NCBI RefSeq assembly: GCF_002209485.1
Contig: NZ_NJIX01000002.1
Location: forward strand, 434,001-498,000
Source of the DNA: Achromobacter sp. HZ34
GTDB lineage: Bacteria > Pseudomonadota > Gammaproteobacteria > Burkholderiales > Burkholderiaceae_B
Reading direction: 5' to 3'
Length of the DNA stretch: 64,000 nucleotides
Below are positions 32,518-42,474 of this stretch, piece after piece. The notes under the pieces were generated by a model. The model was given only the letters and a program-made list of their open reading frames with translations, was not told the DNA's origin and made no database searches. The translations under genes and the position numbers were made by a program. The stretch's first letter is position 1; each line of letters opens with the position of its first letter.

Positions 32518-33549
32518 ATGCCCTCACTTTCGCGTATCCCTTCACATGTCCTTTCGCGGGTCATGTCACGTACGCTTTCTTACGCCCTGCCGCTAGCTCT
32601 CGCCCTCTCCGGCGTCGGCGCCGGCGCTGCCCACGCCGCTGAACCGGTCGCCTATCCCGACAAGCCTGTGCGCGTCTACACCGGCTTTGCCGCGGGGGGC
32701 CCCACCGACGTCATCGCCCGCTCCTACGCGCAATACGCCGGCACGACGCTGAAGCAGCCCTTCATCGTGGAAAACCGTCCCGGCGCCAACACCATCCTGG
32801 CCGCGGGCGCCGTTGCCGTGGCCGCGCCGGACGGCTATACCCTGCTGGCCGCGGCAACCAATCACACGATGATTCCCGCGCTGTACAGCGACAGGGTGAA
32901 ATTCGATGCCCTGAAGTCCTTTGCGCCGGTCTGCACCGTAGCCATCAGTCCCACGGTGCTGGTGGTGCGCTCTGACTATCCCGCCAAGGACACGGCGGGA
33001 TTCCTGGCCGACGTGCGGGCCCATCCAGGCAAGCGCACGTATGCGACGCCAGGGATAGGCAGTTCCGGCCACTTCGCCACCGAGCTGCTGGCCGCGCGTG
33101 AAGGCTTGCAGATGGTGCATGTCCCCTACAAGGGCGCGGCACCCGCGATGAACGACCTGATGGCGGGACAGGTGGATATGTCCTTCGCCACGTTGGCGTC
33201 CGTATTGCCGCAGATCAAGGCGGGCAAACTGCGCGCGCTGGCGGTGGCGGCGCCGCAGCGCTCCGCCTTGCTGCCCGACGTGCCCACCTTCAAGGAAGGC
33301 GGCGTCAACGACTACCGCGCGGACGCCTGGTACGGCATCCTGGCGCCAGCGGGCACCCCGGCAAGCGTACTGGCGACCTTGCAGCAGACCGCCCGCGCCT
33401 ATGTCGCCGACGACAGGACCAAACAGACCATGGCTGCCATGGGCCTGGAATCGAACAGCGTGTGCGGCGCCGATCTCACCGCGCAAATTGCGAAGGAAAT
33501 AGACACCTATACGGGAATCGCGCGCAAGCTGAAATTGTCGGGAGAATGA
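32518..33549 (+). CDS. Bug/TctC-family periplasmic solute receptor
   Basis: 343-residue Bug receptor with a signal peptide ending GAAHAAEP and motifs FAAGGPTD, VENRPGANT, VPYKGAAP and PDVPTFKE. The ATG at 32518 has GCAGGAG at normal spacing. An in-frame ATG at 32446 would add 24 residues without a ribosome-binding site and is less likely. It is the last gene of the plus-strand Bug/aldolase/lactonase run. Confidence 0.92.
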   Translation: MPSLSRIPSHVLSRVMSRTLSYALPLALALSGVGAGAAHAAEPVAYPDKPVRVYTGFAAGGPTDVIARSYAQYAGTTLKQPFIVENRPGANTILAAGAVAVAAPDGYTLLAAATNHTMIPALYSDRVKFDALKSFAPVCTVAISPTVLVVRSDYPAKDTAGFLADVRAHPGKRTYATPGIGSSGHFATELLAAREGLQMVHVPYKGAAPAMNDLMAGQVDMSFATLASVLPQIKAGKLRALAVAAPQRSALLPDVPTFKEGGVNDYRADAWYGILAPAGTPASVLATLQQTARAYVADDRTKQTMAAMGLESNSVCGADLTAQIAKEIDTYTGIARKLKLSGE

Positions 33550-33627
33550 CTCGGCCGCCCGGGTGCATGCTGGGTCCGGCGGGCGCCGGCACAGTGGCCA
33601 TCGCCTGGATCGAAGGATCTGAATTGA

Positions 33628-33648
33628 AGGGCCTCACTCGGAGGCCCT
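33628..33648. terminator. Perfect 8-bp hairpin after Bug gene (terminator candidate)
   Basis: AGGGCCTC and GAGGCCCT pair perfectly around a five-base loop, 78 bases after the Bug stop. There is no strong T-run on either side (GGTTCAGAT on plus, TTCAATTC on minus), so termination efficiency is doubtful. Confidence 0.45.
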
Positions 33649-33671
33649 GGTTCAGATATCCCGGCGCCCTC

Positions 33672-33848
33672 TCAGCCGCCCGCCGCCATCCGGTAATGCG
33701 CCTCGTCGAACTTGACCGTGGATTCCATTTCCTGCGGCGCAGGCGCGCTTATTTCACCGGCCAGCTCGCGTACGGGGCCGGAAGATCGGGGCACAACACC
33801 AACGAGGGACAACTGTGCATTAACCAGGGCGTCGAAAAAATCTTTCAT
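33672..33848 (-). CDS. Small hypothetical frame
   Basis: 58 codons starting MKDFFDALVNAQ and ending YRMAAGG, not recognised. It has no membrane helix or known motif and only a weak ribosome-binding site. It is followed on its own strand by the 33628-33648 hairpin, which is the one argument for expression. It could be a remnant or a chance frame in GC-rich DNA. Confidence 0.25.
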   Translation of the reverse strand: MKDFFDALVNAQLSLVGVVPRSSGPVRELAGEISAPAPQEMESTVKFDEAHYRMAAGG

Positions 33849-34109
33849 CGGAAACTCACTTGATAAAACCTGAGATTCGATTCTGCGCGTCCATAGACGA
33901 GGGATAAACCGGGAATTCATAAAATGAGAATCCCACTGGACAGAACAATGGACGAGCACGTTCATGAGCGTGTCATCGGGCGTTCAGGTGTGACTCAGAG
34001 AGACTGCTTGGCGCGGCGAAAAAGCGGTAAAAACAGAGCGCGGTAAAGCGAAAATCCGACAATTTAGATTTCGTTCATAATCTCCAGCATTGAATCCAGG
34101 AGATACATC

Positions 34110-35693
34110 ATGACGAACCCCATCACCGGCGCGATGCTTATCGGTGACGATAGTCTGGACAATGGCCATCGCACACTACAGGCCGTCGATCCCGGCACCG
34201 GCGCCAAGCTGGAACCAAGTTTCGCCGAAGCCGGCGCTGCCGAAGTGGATCGCGCATGCGCCCTGGCCTGGGCGGCATTCGATACCTACCGCGAGATCAG
34301 CCTGGAAAAGCGTGCACGGTTTCTCGAAGCCATCGGCGAGCAGATCATGGCGCTGGGTCAGCCGCTGGTGGACCGCGCCGTGGCCGAGACGGGATTGCCA
34401 GCGGCGCGCATCGCAGGCGAACGCGCGCGCACCGTCGGCCAGCTCCAACTCTTCGCGCAAGTCGTGCGCGCCGGCGAGTTCCTGGATGTGCGGGTGGATA
34501 GCGCCCTGCCGCAGCGCCAGCCTTTGCCGCGTCCCGATCTGCGCCTGCGCCAGATTGCCTTGGGACCGGTGGCCGTATTCGGATCGAGCAATTTTCCGCT
34601 CGCGTTCTCGGTTGCCGGGGGCGACACGGCGTCGGCGCTCGCGGCAGGTTGTCCGGTGGTGGTGAAGGGTCATCCCGCCCACCCGGGAACCGGTGAATTG
34701 GTAGGACGCGCGATACAGGCGGCGGCGCGCGCTTGCGGCATGCCGGCGGGCGTATTTTCACTGGTGCTCGGTGGTATCGAGACGGGCGCCCTGCTGGTCG
34801 CGGATTCCCGGATCAAGGCTGTCGGCTTCACGGGTTCGCGCGGCGGCGGCCTGGCGTTGATGGATATCTCCACCAAGCGCCGCGAGCCGATTCCGGTGTT
34901 CGCCGAGATGAGCAGCATCAATCCCGTCTTCCTGTTCCCCGGCGCTTTGGCGGCCCGCGCGGAAGCCATCGGCAAGGCCTTCGTCGGCTCGCTCACCTTG
35001 GGTGCCGGACAGTTCTGCACGAATCCTGGCGTGGTCGTGGCCTTGCAGTCGCCCGACCTGGACCGCTTCGTGCAGGCAGCCAGCGAGGCCTTGGGCGGCT
35101 CCGTTCCAGGCCCGATGCTGACACCTGGCATACATCAGGCGTTCGAACGCGGCGTGAACGCGATGGCGGCGCAAACGGGTGTGCAGGTACAAGCACGGGG
35201 CCAGACCGGTACCGGACCCAACCGCGGCCAGGCGGCGCTGTTCGTCACCGATGCGAAAAACTTCCTGGAACAAGAAAGCTTGCAGCATGAAGTGTTCGGC
35301 GCCGCCAGCGTGGTCGTCCGGTGCGACAGCATGGAAGAAATGCGGCAGGTCGCCGAAGGCGTGGAAGGCCAGTTGACGACCACGCTGCATCTGGAACCCG
35401 CGGACTATGCGGTGGCGCGCGAACTGATCCCCGTTCTGGAACGCAAATCCGGCCGCATCCTGGCCAACGAGTGGCCCACGGGCGTCGAGGTGGCCCACGC
35501 CATGGTCCATGGCGGCCCCTATCCCGCCACCTCGGACAGCCGCTTTACGTCGGTAGGCACCCTGGCAATCCGCCGCTTCCTGCGGCCCGTCAGCTATCAA
35601 AGCCTGCCCGTGGAGTTGCTGCCTGAAGCGCTGCGGCCGGAGAACCTGGGACGACTTCCGCGACTGGAGGACGGTGTGCGTTTGCTGCCTTGA
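34110..35693 (+). CDS. 2,5-dioxovalerate (alpha-ketoglutaric semialdehyde)-type aldehyde dehydrogenase
   Basis: 527-residue ALDH of the branch used for 2-oxoglutarate semialdehyde in sugar-acid and hydroxyproline catabolism. Catalytic cysteine C303 is in [10 protein letters not shown] and the general base E266 in FAEMSSINP. Characteristic blocks are [23 protein letters not shown] and, near the C-terminus, [14 protein letters not shown] precedes the ATG. Together with the SMP-30 lactonase-type and dehydrogenase genes upstream it suggests breakdown of a sugar acid to 2-oxoglutarate, although the matching dehydratase is not in the window. Confidence 0.9.
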   Translation: MTNPITGAMLIGDDSLDNGHRTLQAVDPGTGAKLEPSFAEAGAAEVDRACALAWAAFDTYREISLEKRARFLEAIGEQIMALGQPLVDRAVAETGLPAARIAGERARTVGQLQLFAQVVRAGEFLDVRVDSALPQRQPLPRPDLRLRQIALGPVAVFGSSNFPLAFSVAGGDTASALAAGCPVVVKGHPAHPGTGELVGRAIQAAARACGMPAGVFSLVLGGIETGALLVADSRIKAVGFTGSRGGGLALMDISTKRREPIPVFAEMSSINPVFLFPGALAARAEAIGKAFVGSLTLGAGQFCTNPGVVVALQSPDLDRFVQAASEALGGSVPGPMLTPGIHQAFERGVNAMAAQTGVQVQARGQTGTGPNRGQAALFVTDAKNFLEQESLQHEVFGAASVVVRCDSMEEMRQVAEGVEGQLTTTLHLEPADYAVARELIPVLERKSGRILANEWPTGVEVAHAMVHGGPYPATSDSRFTSVGTLAIRRFLRPVSYQSLPVELLPEALRPENLGRLPRLEDGVRLLP

Positions 35694-35764
35694 TGGGACC
35701 TGCGGGTTCGCAGCTAAGCGTTGACATGGCAGGGATGCACCGCTGCCTCATCCCTGCGCGGTAA

Positions 35765-36664
35765 CTACTTCGAGGGCCGATGGCGCAATGCGTCCACCAA
35801 AATCCCCAGTGCCCGCGACGATTGGCGGCGGCTGGGATAATACAAGTGATATCCCGCATACGGTTGGCACCAATCGTCAAGCACGCGCACCAGCCGTCCC
35901 GACGATAGGTGCGGCGCGACCAGATCCTCGGGCACAAAAGCCAGGCCGTATCCCGCCAGCGCTGCCTGCACGATCTGGCTGCTGTTGTTGAAGATCCATT
36001 GTCCTTCCACGCGGACATTCAATTGCTGCCGGCCTTTGGCAAAATCCCATACCAGCAGGCTGCCATGCGTGGGCAGGCGCAGATTGATGCAGCGATGTTG
36101 CGCGAGGTCCCGTGGCGTACGAGGCCTGCCGTTGGCGGCCAGATAGCCTGGCGTCCCGACGACCGCGATTCTCAGATCGGGGCCGATACGAACGGCGATC
36201 ATGTCCTTGGCTACTTGATCACCCAGTCGCACACCCGCGTCGTAACGCTGCGCCACGATGTCGGTCAAGCCGTAGTCGATCGTGATTTCAACCTGGATTT
36301 CCGGGTAATTCGACAAGATGGGCGACAGCTTGGGCCACAGCACGCTGTTTGCCGCGTGCTCCGCGGTCGTGATGCGGATAATTCCGGCGGGCCGGTCGCG
36401 CAGCTCGCCGACCGCAACGAGGTCTGCCTCGATGTCTTCCAGCCTTGGGGCCACATTCTCGAACAGCCGCTGCCCGGCCTCGGTCATGGACAGGCTGCGC
36501 GTGGTGCGCGTCAGCAATCGCACACCGAGACGCGACTCCAGGTCGCGCACGGTATGGCTGAGCGCCGATTGCGATACGCCAAGTTGCGCTGCCGCCCGCG
36601 TGAAACTGCCTTCCTTGGCGACGGTCACGAACACGACGAGATCATTCAGATTCTTGCGCAGCAT
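35765..36664 (-). CDS. LysR-family transcriptional regulator
   Basis: 299 residues with an N-terminal helix-turn-helix (GSFTRAAAQLGVSQSALSHT) and a substrate-binding effector domain (ESRLGVRLLTRTTRSLSMTEAG linker). It belongs to the large branch whose members often sit beside oxidoreductase genes. It lies between the convergent aldehyde dehydrogenase gene and the IclR-like/pao group, all transcribed on its own strand upstream. No divergent partner exists, so its target cannot be assigned from position. Confidence 0.92.
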   Translation of the reverse strand: MLRKNLNDLVVFVTVAKEGSFTRAAAQLGVSQSALSHTVRDLESRLGVRLLTRTTRSLSMTEAGQRLFENVAPRLEDIEADLVAVGELRDRPAGIIRITTAEHAANSVLWPKLSPILSNYPEIQVEITIDYGLTDIVAQRYDAGVRLGDQVAKDMIAVRIGPDLRIAVVGTPGYLAANGRPRTPRDLAQHRCINLRLPTHGSLLVWDFAKGRQQLNVRVEGQWIFNNSSQIVQAALAGYGLAFVPEDLVAPHLSSGRLVRVLDDWCQPYAGYHLYYPSRRQSSRALGILVDALRHRPSK

Positions 36665-36722
36665 TTATGACACCGACTCACATGACGACGTCGATTATAA
36701 CGATCACATTACTGAATCCAGT

Positions 36723-37349
36723 TTATAGCTCGAGGACATTGAACAGCTCCCGCATAGCGCGAGCGGCAGCCCCTCGCATCTGGCGCGGCCCCGGTTGCGT
36801 GGCACCGCCACTGGCACTGAGCGCCGCCACCACGCTGCCGCGCACGCGCAGGGGCAAGGCGACGCAGTTCAGATCCGGTGCGGAGGCACCGATATCCAAG
36901 GCATAGCCCTGCGCACTCACACGGACGAGTTCGTTTTCCAGCGACGCGCCGATGGCCTCGGTACGCCGTAGCCGGCGCAGCAATTGCCCCTCGAAGGCGG
37001 CAAGCGTCAGGTCGGCGCGCGTGCCACCAGGAACGGCCAGAAAGCAATTCTGCCGAGTCATGTCAGAAAAGGCGTGCAACGCGGGCGCGAAGGCGCGCTG
37101 CAACCGCTGCCAGTATCCGTCCGCCGACTGCCCCGCCAGCAGCGACAACCGTGCGCCAAGGCAATACAGCTGCCCGGTCCGTGCCACGTCACCGGTCCCG
37201 ACCAACGTGTCCAGCAAATGGTGCGTCGTGCTCTTGCCCATGCCGCATTGCGCCGCGAGACCGCCGATGTGGCCGACATCGTCGCGGACTATCCGCACAG
37301 GCGAACATCGCTGACTACGCGCTCCCCGGACGTATGGCAGGGTGAACAT
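36723..37349 (-). CDS. IclR-like regulator with degenerate N-terminus
   Basis: 208 residues, shorter than the usual 240-270. The recognition helix (LAAQCGMGKSTTHHLLDTLV, then Y-C-L-G-A-R-L) and a recognisable effector domain to FNVLEL are present. The first helix region is poor, and in another frame nearby a fragment MFACADSP fits the family better, so a frameshift near 37305 is possible. The start given has GGGGG only two bases before it. It follows the paoC-type gene on the same strand by 41 bases and may regulate that operon if functional. Confidence 0.55.
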   Translation of the reverse strand: MFTLPYVRGARSQRCSPVRIVRDDVGHIGGLAAQCGMGKSTTHHLLDTLVGTGDVARTGQLYCLGARLSLLAGQSADGYWQRLQRAFAPALHAFSDMTRQNCFLAVPGGTRADLTLAAFEGQLLRRLRRTEAIGASLENELVRVSAQGYALDIGASAPDLNCVALPLRVRGSVVAALSASGGATQPGPRQMRGAAARAMRELFNVLEL

Positions 37350-37390
37350 TACCCCCGTGCATTAGCGCCATACATCCGGCCAAGGAAGAT

Positions 37391-39604
37391 TTATGCCGCC
37401 AAGGGCATCTTCGCCAAGAGCTTGTCCAGCGTGATGGGGTAGTCTCGTACTCGCACGCCGGTAGCGTTGTAGATGGCGTTGGCAATGGCGGCTCCCACGC
37501 CGCACAGGCCCAACTCCCCTATCCCCTTCGCTTTCATCGGCGAAGAGGCGGCATCCACCCCTTCGATGAATATCACTTCCTGATGCGGGATGTCGGCATG
37601 GACAGGAACTTCGTAGCCCGCGAAGTCGTGATTCACGAAGAATCCCACCCGCTTGTCCACCGCAAGTTCTTCCATCAACGCCGCGCCCGCGCCCATGGTC
37701 ATGGCGCCGATCACCTGACTGCGGGCCGACTTGGGATTGAGGATCCGGCCCGCATCGCACACTGCCAGCATTCGCCGCAAGCGCACTTCAGCGGTGTGCA
37801 CGTCCACAGCGACCTCGACGAAATGCGCAACGAAGGTGGATATCTGGAATTTCTTGCTGAGATCGCCGAATTCGATGCTGTCCTCGGCCACCAATTCGGC
37901 GTCGGCGACGGCGTCAGTGAGCGAATAACTGCGCCCACCCGTCAAAACCTTGCCATCCGAGAACTGAACATCCTGATCGGATATCTCCAGCCGCTCAAGC
38001 ACGGCCTGGCGCAGCTTCACGCAGGCGGCGTAGACACCGGAGGTCGAACTATTCGCGCCAAACTGGCCGCCTGATCCTGAAGACACCGGAAAGGAAGAGT
38101 CGCCAAGCCGCACACGCACCCGATCCAAGGGCAAGCCCAGCATCTCCGCTGCCGTCTGCGCGATGATGGTATAGCTTCCGGTGCCGATGTCCGTCATGTC
38201 GGTTTCCACCGTCACGATGCCCCACTGATCCAGGCGCACGCGCGCGCCAGATTTGATGACGGGGCTATTGCGAAACCCCGCGGCCATACCCATGCCGATC
38301 AGCCATTCTCCCTCGCGCCGCGCAGCCGGTTGGGGATCGCGCTTCGCCCATCCAAATCGGTCAGCCCCGGTTTTCAGGCATTGGACGAGATGCCGCTGTG
38401 AAAACTGCCGCTCGGGATGCAACGGGTCGACCTGAGTGTCATTCAAGATACGCAGCTCGACCGGATCCATCCCCAGCTTCTCGGCCAGTTCGTCCATCGC
38501 CACCTCCAGCGCCAGATGGCCCGACGCCTCGCCCGGCGCACGCATGGCATTTCCCTCCGGCAGGTCTAGTTCCGCCAGTTGCAGCGCGGTCATGCGAACG
38601 GCGCCCGCATAGAGAAACTGAGTCTGCTGCACGGCATTCTCGGGCTTTCCGCCTGGCAGATTTCCCGACCAGCCCTCATGACCGATCGCCAGCAATTTTC
38701 CGTCCTTCCCGGCACCCAGTCGCAGGCGTTGGATCGTTGCCGGGCGGTGCGTCGTATTGTTGAAGATCATCGGGCGGGGCAGCGTCACCTTTACGGGCTG
38801 CCGCGCCACCTTGGCGGCCAGCGCGGCCATGATGGCATCCGCACGGACGAACAACTTCCCTCCGAAGCCGCCGCCAATATAAGGCGAGATCAGCCTGACC
38901 TTCTCTTTGGGTAGCCCCAGCGTCTTGGCGACATCAGACCTTCCCCAATTGATCATCTGGTTAGAGGTCCAGAGGGTGAGCTGGTCCCCGTTCCAGGACG
39001 CGATGGATGCATGAGGCTCCATTGCCGCATGTGCCTGGTCCGGCGTCGAGAAGGTCGCGTCAACCTGCACCGGTGCCGCGGCAAACGCCGCTTCGAAGTC
39101 GCCCATGGGTACGCCCGCGCCACGCGGGCCGGACGGCGGCTTGGTCGCGCCATCGCTTTTCGCCTGGGCCAGATCGAAGCGCCCCCTGGAGGGGATGTAG
39201 TCGACCTTGAGCTCCGCGGCGGCGGCCCTCGCCTGTTCGAAAGTCGTTGCGACAACCACTGCGATGGCCTGGTGATAGTGGTCGATTTCCACCCCGCCAA
39301 ACAGCTTCGCGATGTTGTACGTTCCCTTGGTCAAGTTGCCCACGTCCTGCGCGGTAACCACGGCAATGACACCCGGCATGCGGCGGGCCGCGCGTGAATC
39401 GATGGAAGAGATTTTCCCTCGCGCGATTGCCGAGGCCACCGGATAGCCGTAGGCATAGCGCGGCCCCGCATCGTTGCGCTCGTAGGCATAACGCGCGGTC
39501 CCTGTCGTCTTCAAAGGGCCATCGATACGATCGTGGGGCTGGCCTATGATCCGTTCCTGGTCGATCGGATTGTTATCAGCGGGTTTTTCGAATTTCATGC
39601 TCAT
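37391..39604 (-). CDS. paoC: Periplasmic aldehyde oxidoreductase molybdenum subunit (PaoC/YagR-like)
   Basis: 737-residue molybdopterin-cytosine-dinucleotide subunit, about the length of E. coli PaoC. The cofactor loop is GGGFGG at 244-249 and the catalytic glutamate E697 is in GIGELGL. In E. coli PaoABC oxidises a broad range of aldehydes, including aromatic ones, in the periplasm. The ATG at 39604 overlaps the paoB-type stop by four bases. No PaoD-type maturation chaperone is adjacent; a copy elsewhere would be required. Confidence 0.92.
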   Translation of the reverse strand: MSMKFEKPADNNPIDQERIIGQPHDRIDGPLKTTGTARYAYERNDAGPRYAYGYPVASAIARGKISSIDSRAARRMPGVIAVVTAQDVGNLTKGTYNIAKLFGGVEIDHYHQAIAVVVATTFEQARAAAAELKVDYIPSRGRFDLAQAKSDGATKPPSGPRGAGVPMGDFEAAFAAAPVQVDATFSTPDQAHAAMEPHASIASWNGDQLTLWTSNQMINWGRSDVAKTLGLPKEKVRLISPYIGGGFGGKLFVRADAIMAALAAKVARQPVKVTLPRPMIFNNTTHRPATIQRLRLGAGKDGKLLAIGHEGWSGNLPGGKPENAVQQTQFLYAGAVRMTALQLAELDLPEGNAMRAPGEASGHLALEVAMDELAEKLGMDPVELRILNDTQVDPLHPERQFSQRHLVQCLKTGADRFGWAKRDPQPAARREGEWLIGMGMAAGFRNSPVIKSGARVRLDQWGIVTVETDMTDIGTGSYTIIAQTAAEMLGLPLDRVRVRLGDSSFPVSSGSGGQFGANSSTSGVYAACVKLRQAVLERLEISDQDVQFSDGKVLTGGRSYSLTDAVADAELVAEDSIEFGDLSKKFQISTFVAHFVEVAVDVHTAEVRLRRMLAVCDAGRILNPKSARSQVIGAMTMGAGAALMEELAVDKRVGFFVNHDFAGYEVPVHADIPHQEVIFIEGVDAASSPMKAKGIGELGLCGVGAAIANAIYNATGVRVRDYPITLDKLLAKMPLAA

Positions 39605-40554
39605 GCCCCCTTCGCCTGGGCCAGGGCGGCCGCGATAGTCCGTTCCACCAGAGGAATCTTGAAAGCATTGTGCGCTGTAGGCGTTGCCCCATCCAGAAGC
39701 CGTGCCACGACGGCGGCCGCCCCGTTGGGCATCTCCGCTTCGGCTTGCTCGATACGCCACGGCTTGTGGGCCACACCGCCGAGCGCGATCCGGCCGCTGC
39801 GGTCGGGCTGGACGATCGCCGCCACCGAGACCAACGCGAACGCATAGGAAGCACGATCCCGGACCTTGCGGTAGATGTGGGTGCCGCCAACGGGAGCGGG
39901 AAGCGAAACCGCTGTGATCAGCTCACCTTGCTCCAACGTCGTCTCTACGTCCGGCGTGCTGCCCGGCAAACGATGAAAATCCGCGATAGGGATGCGTCTC
40001 ATCGCGCCATTCGCCCGCACTGTCTCGACCGTCGCATCCAAGGCGCGCAGCGCGACGCACATATCGCTGGGCTGCGTCGCAATGCACTGCTCGCTGACAC
40101 CAATCACCGCATGCTGGCGACTCACCCCTTCGCGCGCGGAGCAGCCACTGCCCGGCGCACGCTTATTGCAGGGCATGTTGGTGTCGTAGAAATACGGACA
40201 TCGCGTGCGCTGCAGCAAGTTGCCGGCGGTCGTGGCGCGATTTCTCAGTTGCGCGGAAGCGCCCGCCAGAATCGCGCGCGTCAGTACGGCGTAGTCGCGC
40301 CGGACCAGCACATGGGCCGCGAGATCTGTATTGCGCACCAGCGCACCGATGAGCAAGCCACCGTCAGCCGTCAGTTCGATCTTGTCGAGACCGATACCAT
40401 TTACATCCACAAGATGAGATGGCGCCTCGACCCCGACTTTCATCAGATCCAGCAGGTTGGTCCCACCGGCAATGAATTTTGCGCCGGGCGTGCGCGCTAT
40501 CGCGGCCGCGGCCTCTTCTTGCGAAGCCGCACGTTCGTAGGTAAATGCTTTCAT
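39601..40554 (-). CDS. paoB: Periplasmic aldehyde oxidoreductase FAD/[4Fe-4S] subunit (PaoB/YagS-like)
   Basis: 317 residues. The FAD motif [11 protein letters not shown] is at 29-39. The insertion with C119, C129, C138 and C157 is the four-cysteine segment that holds an extra [4Fe-4S] cluster in PaoB and sets it apart from ordinary FAD subunits. It overlaps the genes on both sides by four bases, so the three subunits are co-translated in the order A-B-C, as in E. coli. Confidence 0.93.
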   Translation of the reverse strand: MKAFTYERAASQEEAAAAIARTPGAKFIAGGTNLLDLMKVGVEAPSHLVDVNGIGLDKIELTADGGLLIGALVRNTDLAAHVLVRRDYAVLTRAILAGASAQLRNRATTAGNLLQRTRCPYFYDTNMPCNKRAPGSGCSAREGVSRQHAVIGVSEQCIATQPSDMCVALRALDATVETVRANGAMRRIPIADFHRLPGSTPDVETTLEQGELITAVSLPAPVGGTHIYRKVRDRASYAFALVSVAAIVQPDRSGRIALGGVAHKPWRIEQAEAEMPNGAAAVVARLLDGATPTAHNAFKIPLVERTIAAALAQAKGA

Positions 40555-41198
40555 GCGCGCCTCCCGACGACTTCGACAATCGCTTCCACAATGTTGGAGT
40601 AAGCGCCGCAGCGACAGATATTGCCGCTCATACGCTCCCGGATTTCATCGTTTGTCGGCTCGGCCCGAACCTGAAGATCAGCACTGACGTGGCTGGGTAT
40701 CCCCTGCCGGATTTCGCCTATCATGCCAACGGCTGAGCAGATCTGGCCTGGCGTGCAGTAGCCGCACTGGTAACCGTCGTGTTTGACGAACGCCGCTTGC
40801 AAAGGGTGAAGGCGGTCTGGTGTACCCAGGCCCTCGATCGTCGTGATCGATGATCCTTGATGCATCACGGCGAGGGTGAGACAGGAGTTCACGCGGCGGC
40901 CGTCGAGCATCACCGTGCAGGCCCCGCACTGGCCGTGGTCGCAGCCTTTCTTGGTGCCGGTCAGCTTCAGATGCTCCCGCAACGCATCAAGCAACGTGGT
41001 CCGAGGATCAACCTCGATCTCACGGAGCTCGCCATTGACTTGAAACGCGACGGCTGATGATGCGGATGACCGAAGGTCTTCGGCTGAGGTGGCCTGCGAG
41101 GCCGAGGCCAGTGGCGGCGCGGCGAGCGCCGTCGCCGACATCGCCCCCCCAAGCAACAATCTGCGTCGAGATACCTTGACTGGGCCGGTATCGTCCAT
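40551..41198 (-). CDS. paoA: Periplasmic aldehyde oxidoreductase [2Fe-2S] subunit with Tat signal (PaoA/YagT-like)
   Basis: 215 residues. A twin-arginine signal (S10-R-R-R-L-L-L-G-G, hydrophobic to about residue 30) exports the folded complex. Cluster ligands are C86, C91, C94, C106 and C145, C148, C195, C197. AAGGAG lies eight bases before the ATG. It is the first gene of the operon. The 155 bases upstream, to the LysR gene, must hold the promoter unless transcription reads through from LysR. Confidence 0.94.
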   Translation of the reverse strand: MDDTGPVKVSRRRLLLGGAMSATALAAPPLASASQATSAEDLRSSASSAVAFQVNGELREIEVDPRTTLLDALREHLKLTGTKKGCDHGQCGACTVMLDGRRVNSCLTLAVMHQGSSITTIEGLGTPDRLHPLQAAFVKHDGYQCGYCTPGQICSAVGMIGEIRQGIPSHVSADLQVRAEPTNDEIRERMSGNICRCGAYSNIVEAIVEVVGRRA

Positions 41199-41353
41199 TG
41201 GTCGTTCTCCTTCGATAACCGCTATCGCGGCGGAGGGTGACCATTGATGCTAGCGGGAGGACTATCCCCTGACTAGGTACCGACGACGACATACAGTCAT
41301 GTCCCTGGCTCATTAATGCCACGGATGGGCAAGCCCTGCCAGATCGACCGGCC

Positions 41354-42322
41354 TCATCCGCGGTGCGCTTCATCACGCCCGCCTTGCACCCCGTCCGCAT
41401 GAGCATTGACCGCTTCCAGGCACGCGATGAAGCGCTGCGTGACCGGGTCCAGCGGATGATCGCGGCTCCAGATGACGCCGGTCGGCTTGACCAGCCCATG
41501 CAACTGGAAAGGCAGTGCACGCAGCAAGCCCGTCTCTCCGAAGTACTGCGCGGCGTCACTCGGCATGAAGGCGATGGCGTCGGTCATGGAAACATACGTC
41601 CGTACCAACTGCGTGGACGTCGTCTCCAGGCAATGACGGGGTAAAGGCACGTCGTTGCTGAGAAAAGCCTCTTCCAGGGGCCCGCGCATGGGCGACCCTA
41701 TCGTGGGCATCACCCACTCGCGGTCGTGCAAGTCTTTCCACTGCAATTTCTTGCGCCGCGCCAGCGGATGGCCGTTGCGCGCCACCAGTGTCAGCGGCTT
41801 GGTGCCCAGCGCCTTTTCGTCCAGGTCGCTATAACTGCGTGAGGGCATCAGGGTACCCACGATCAAATGGATTCCTCGCGTGCGCAACTCCGGCAGCAAG
41901 GTGTCGAAGCTGCCTTCCCGCACCACCGCGGATGCGTCCGGAAACTGCTTCTTGAACATCGCCAACGCCCGTGGCAACAGCACGGAAGCCGCTGCCGGCA
42001 GCGTGCCGATGGCTACGCTGCCCGACGTACCCAAGGCCAGTGACTTCAAGCCGTCGCGCGCGCGGGCCAGGTCGATATCCACTCGACGTGCATAAGAGAT
42101 CAAACATTCGCCATAGCTGGTAGGCGTGATGCCCCGCGGCGTCCGTTCGAACAGCTTCAGTCCCACGCCGTCCTCGATTTCAGCCAAGGCCTTGGAAACG
42201 GCAGGTTGCGTGAGGTGCAGCACGGCCGCGACGCGGCTGACGTGACGGTGATCGTCCAGTGCAATCAAAAGCCGCAGATGGCGCAGCTTGAGGCTGCCCC
42301 GCCAGAAGCTATCGATGTCCAT
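41354..42322 (-). CDS. LysR-family transcriptional regulator
   Basis: 322 residues with a helix-turn-helix (HVSRVAAVLHLTQPAVSKALAEIE) of the GbpR/PcaQ-like type and an effector domain. The ATG at 42322 is preferred over a TTG ten codons upstream because GGAGAGGGGGAGAAG precedes it. It is divergent from the bicupin/Bug pair across 152 bp that contain a 9-bp inverted repeat, so that pair is the likely target. The pao operon downstream on the same strand could be a second one. Confidence 0.92.
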   Translation of the reverse strand: MDIDSFWRGSLKLRHLRLLIALDDHRHVSRVAAVLHLTQPAVSKALAEIEDGVGLKLFERTPRGITPTSYGECLISYARRVDIDLARARDGLKSLALGTSGSVAIGTLPAAASVLLPRALAMFKKQFPDASAVVREGSFDTLLPELRTRGIHLIVGTLMPSRSYSDLDEKALGTKPLTLVARNGHPLARRKKLQWKDLHDREWVMPTIGSPMRGPLEEAFLSNDVPLPRHCLETTSTQLVRTYVSMTDAIAFMPSDAAQYFGETGLLRALPFQLHGLVKPTGVIWSRDHPLDPVTQRFIACLEAVNAHADGVQGGRDEAHRG

Positions 42323-42374
42323 GTCGCTCTTCTCCCCCTCTCCTGCAGGCAAGGGCAGTATAGGCGAGTCATTA

Positions 42375-42441
42375 CCGAATGGTTATATCGGCGACGGGAA
42401 ATTTTCATTGGATTGCACCTGGGCTTCGTTTCACCATTCGG
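42375..42441. promoter_or_regulatory. Separated 9-bp inverted repeat between LysR and bicupin genes
   Basis: CCGAATGGT (42375-42383) is exactly inverted as ACCATTCGG (42433-42441), with 49 bases between. Two distant half-sites in a LysR divergent region are compatible with recognition and activation sites brought together by a tetramer. The first copy also sits in a local near-palindrome (ATTACCGAATGGTTAT). Confidence 0.45.
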
Positions 42442-42474
42442 CTAAGCGTAAATCGCGCCATAACGGAGACAACG

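Larger units (their letters stand above)
33550..34109. other. 560-bp intergenic region
   Basis: Between the Bug gene and the aldehyde dehydrogenase. It holds one hairpin near 33628 and a doubtful 58-codon frame on the minus strand. AT-richer sequence from about 34020 to 34090 probably contains the aldehyde dehydrogenase promoter. No tRNA, repeat or mobile element was seen. Confidence 0.6.
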
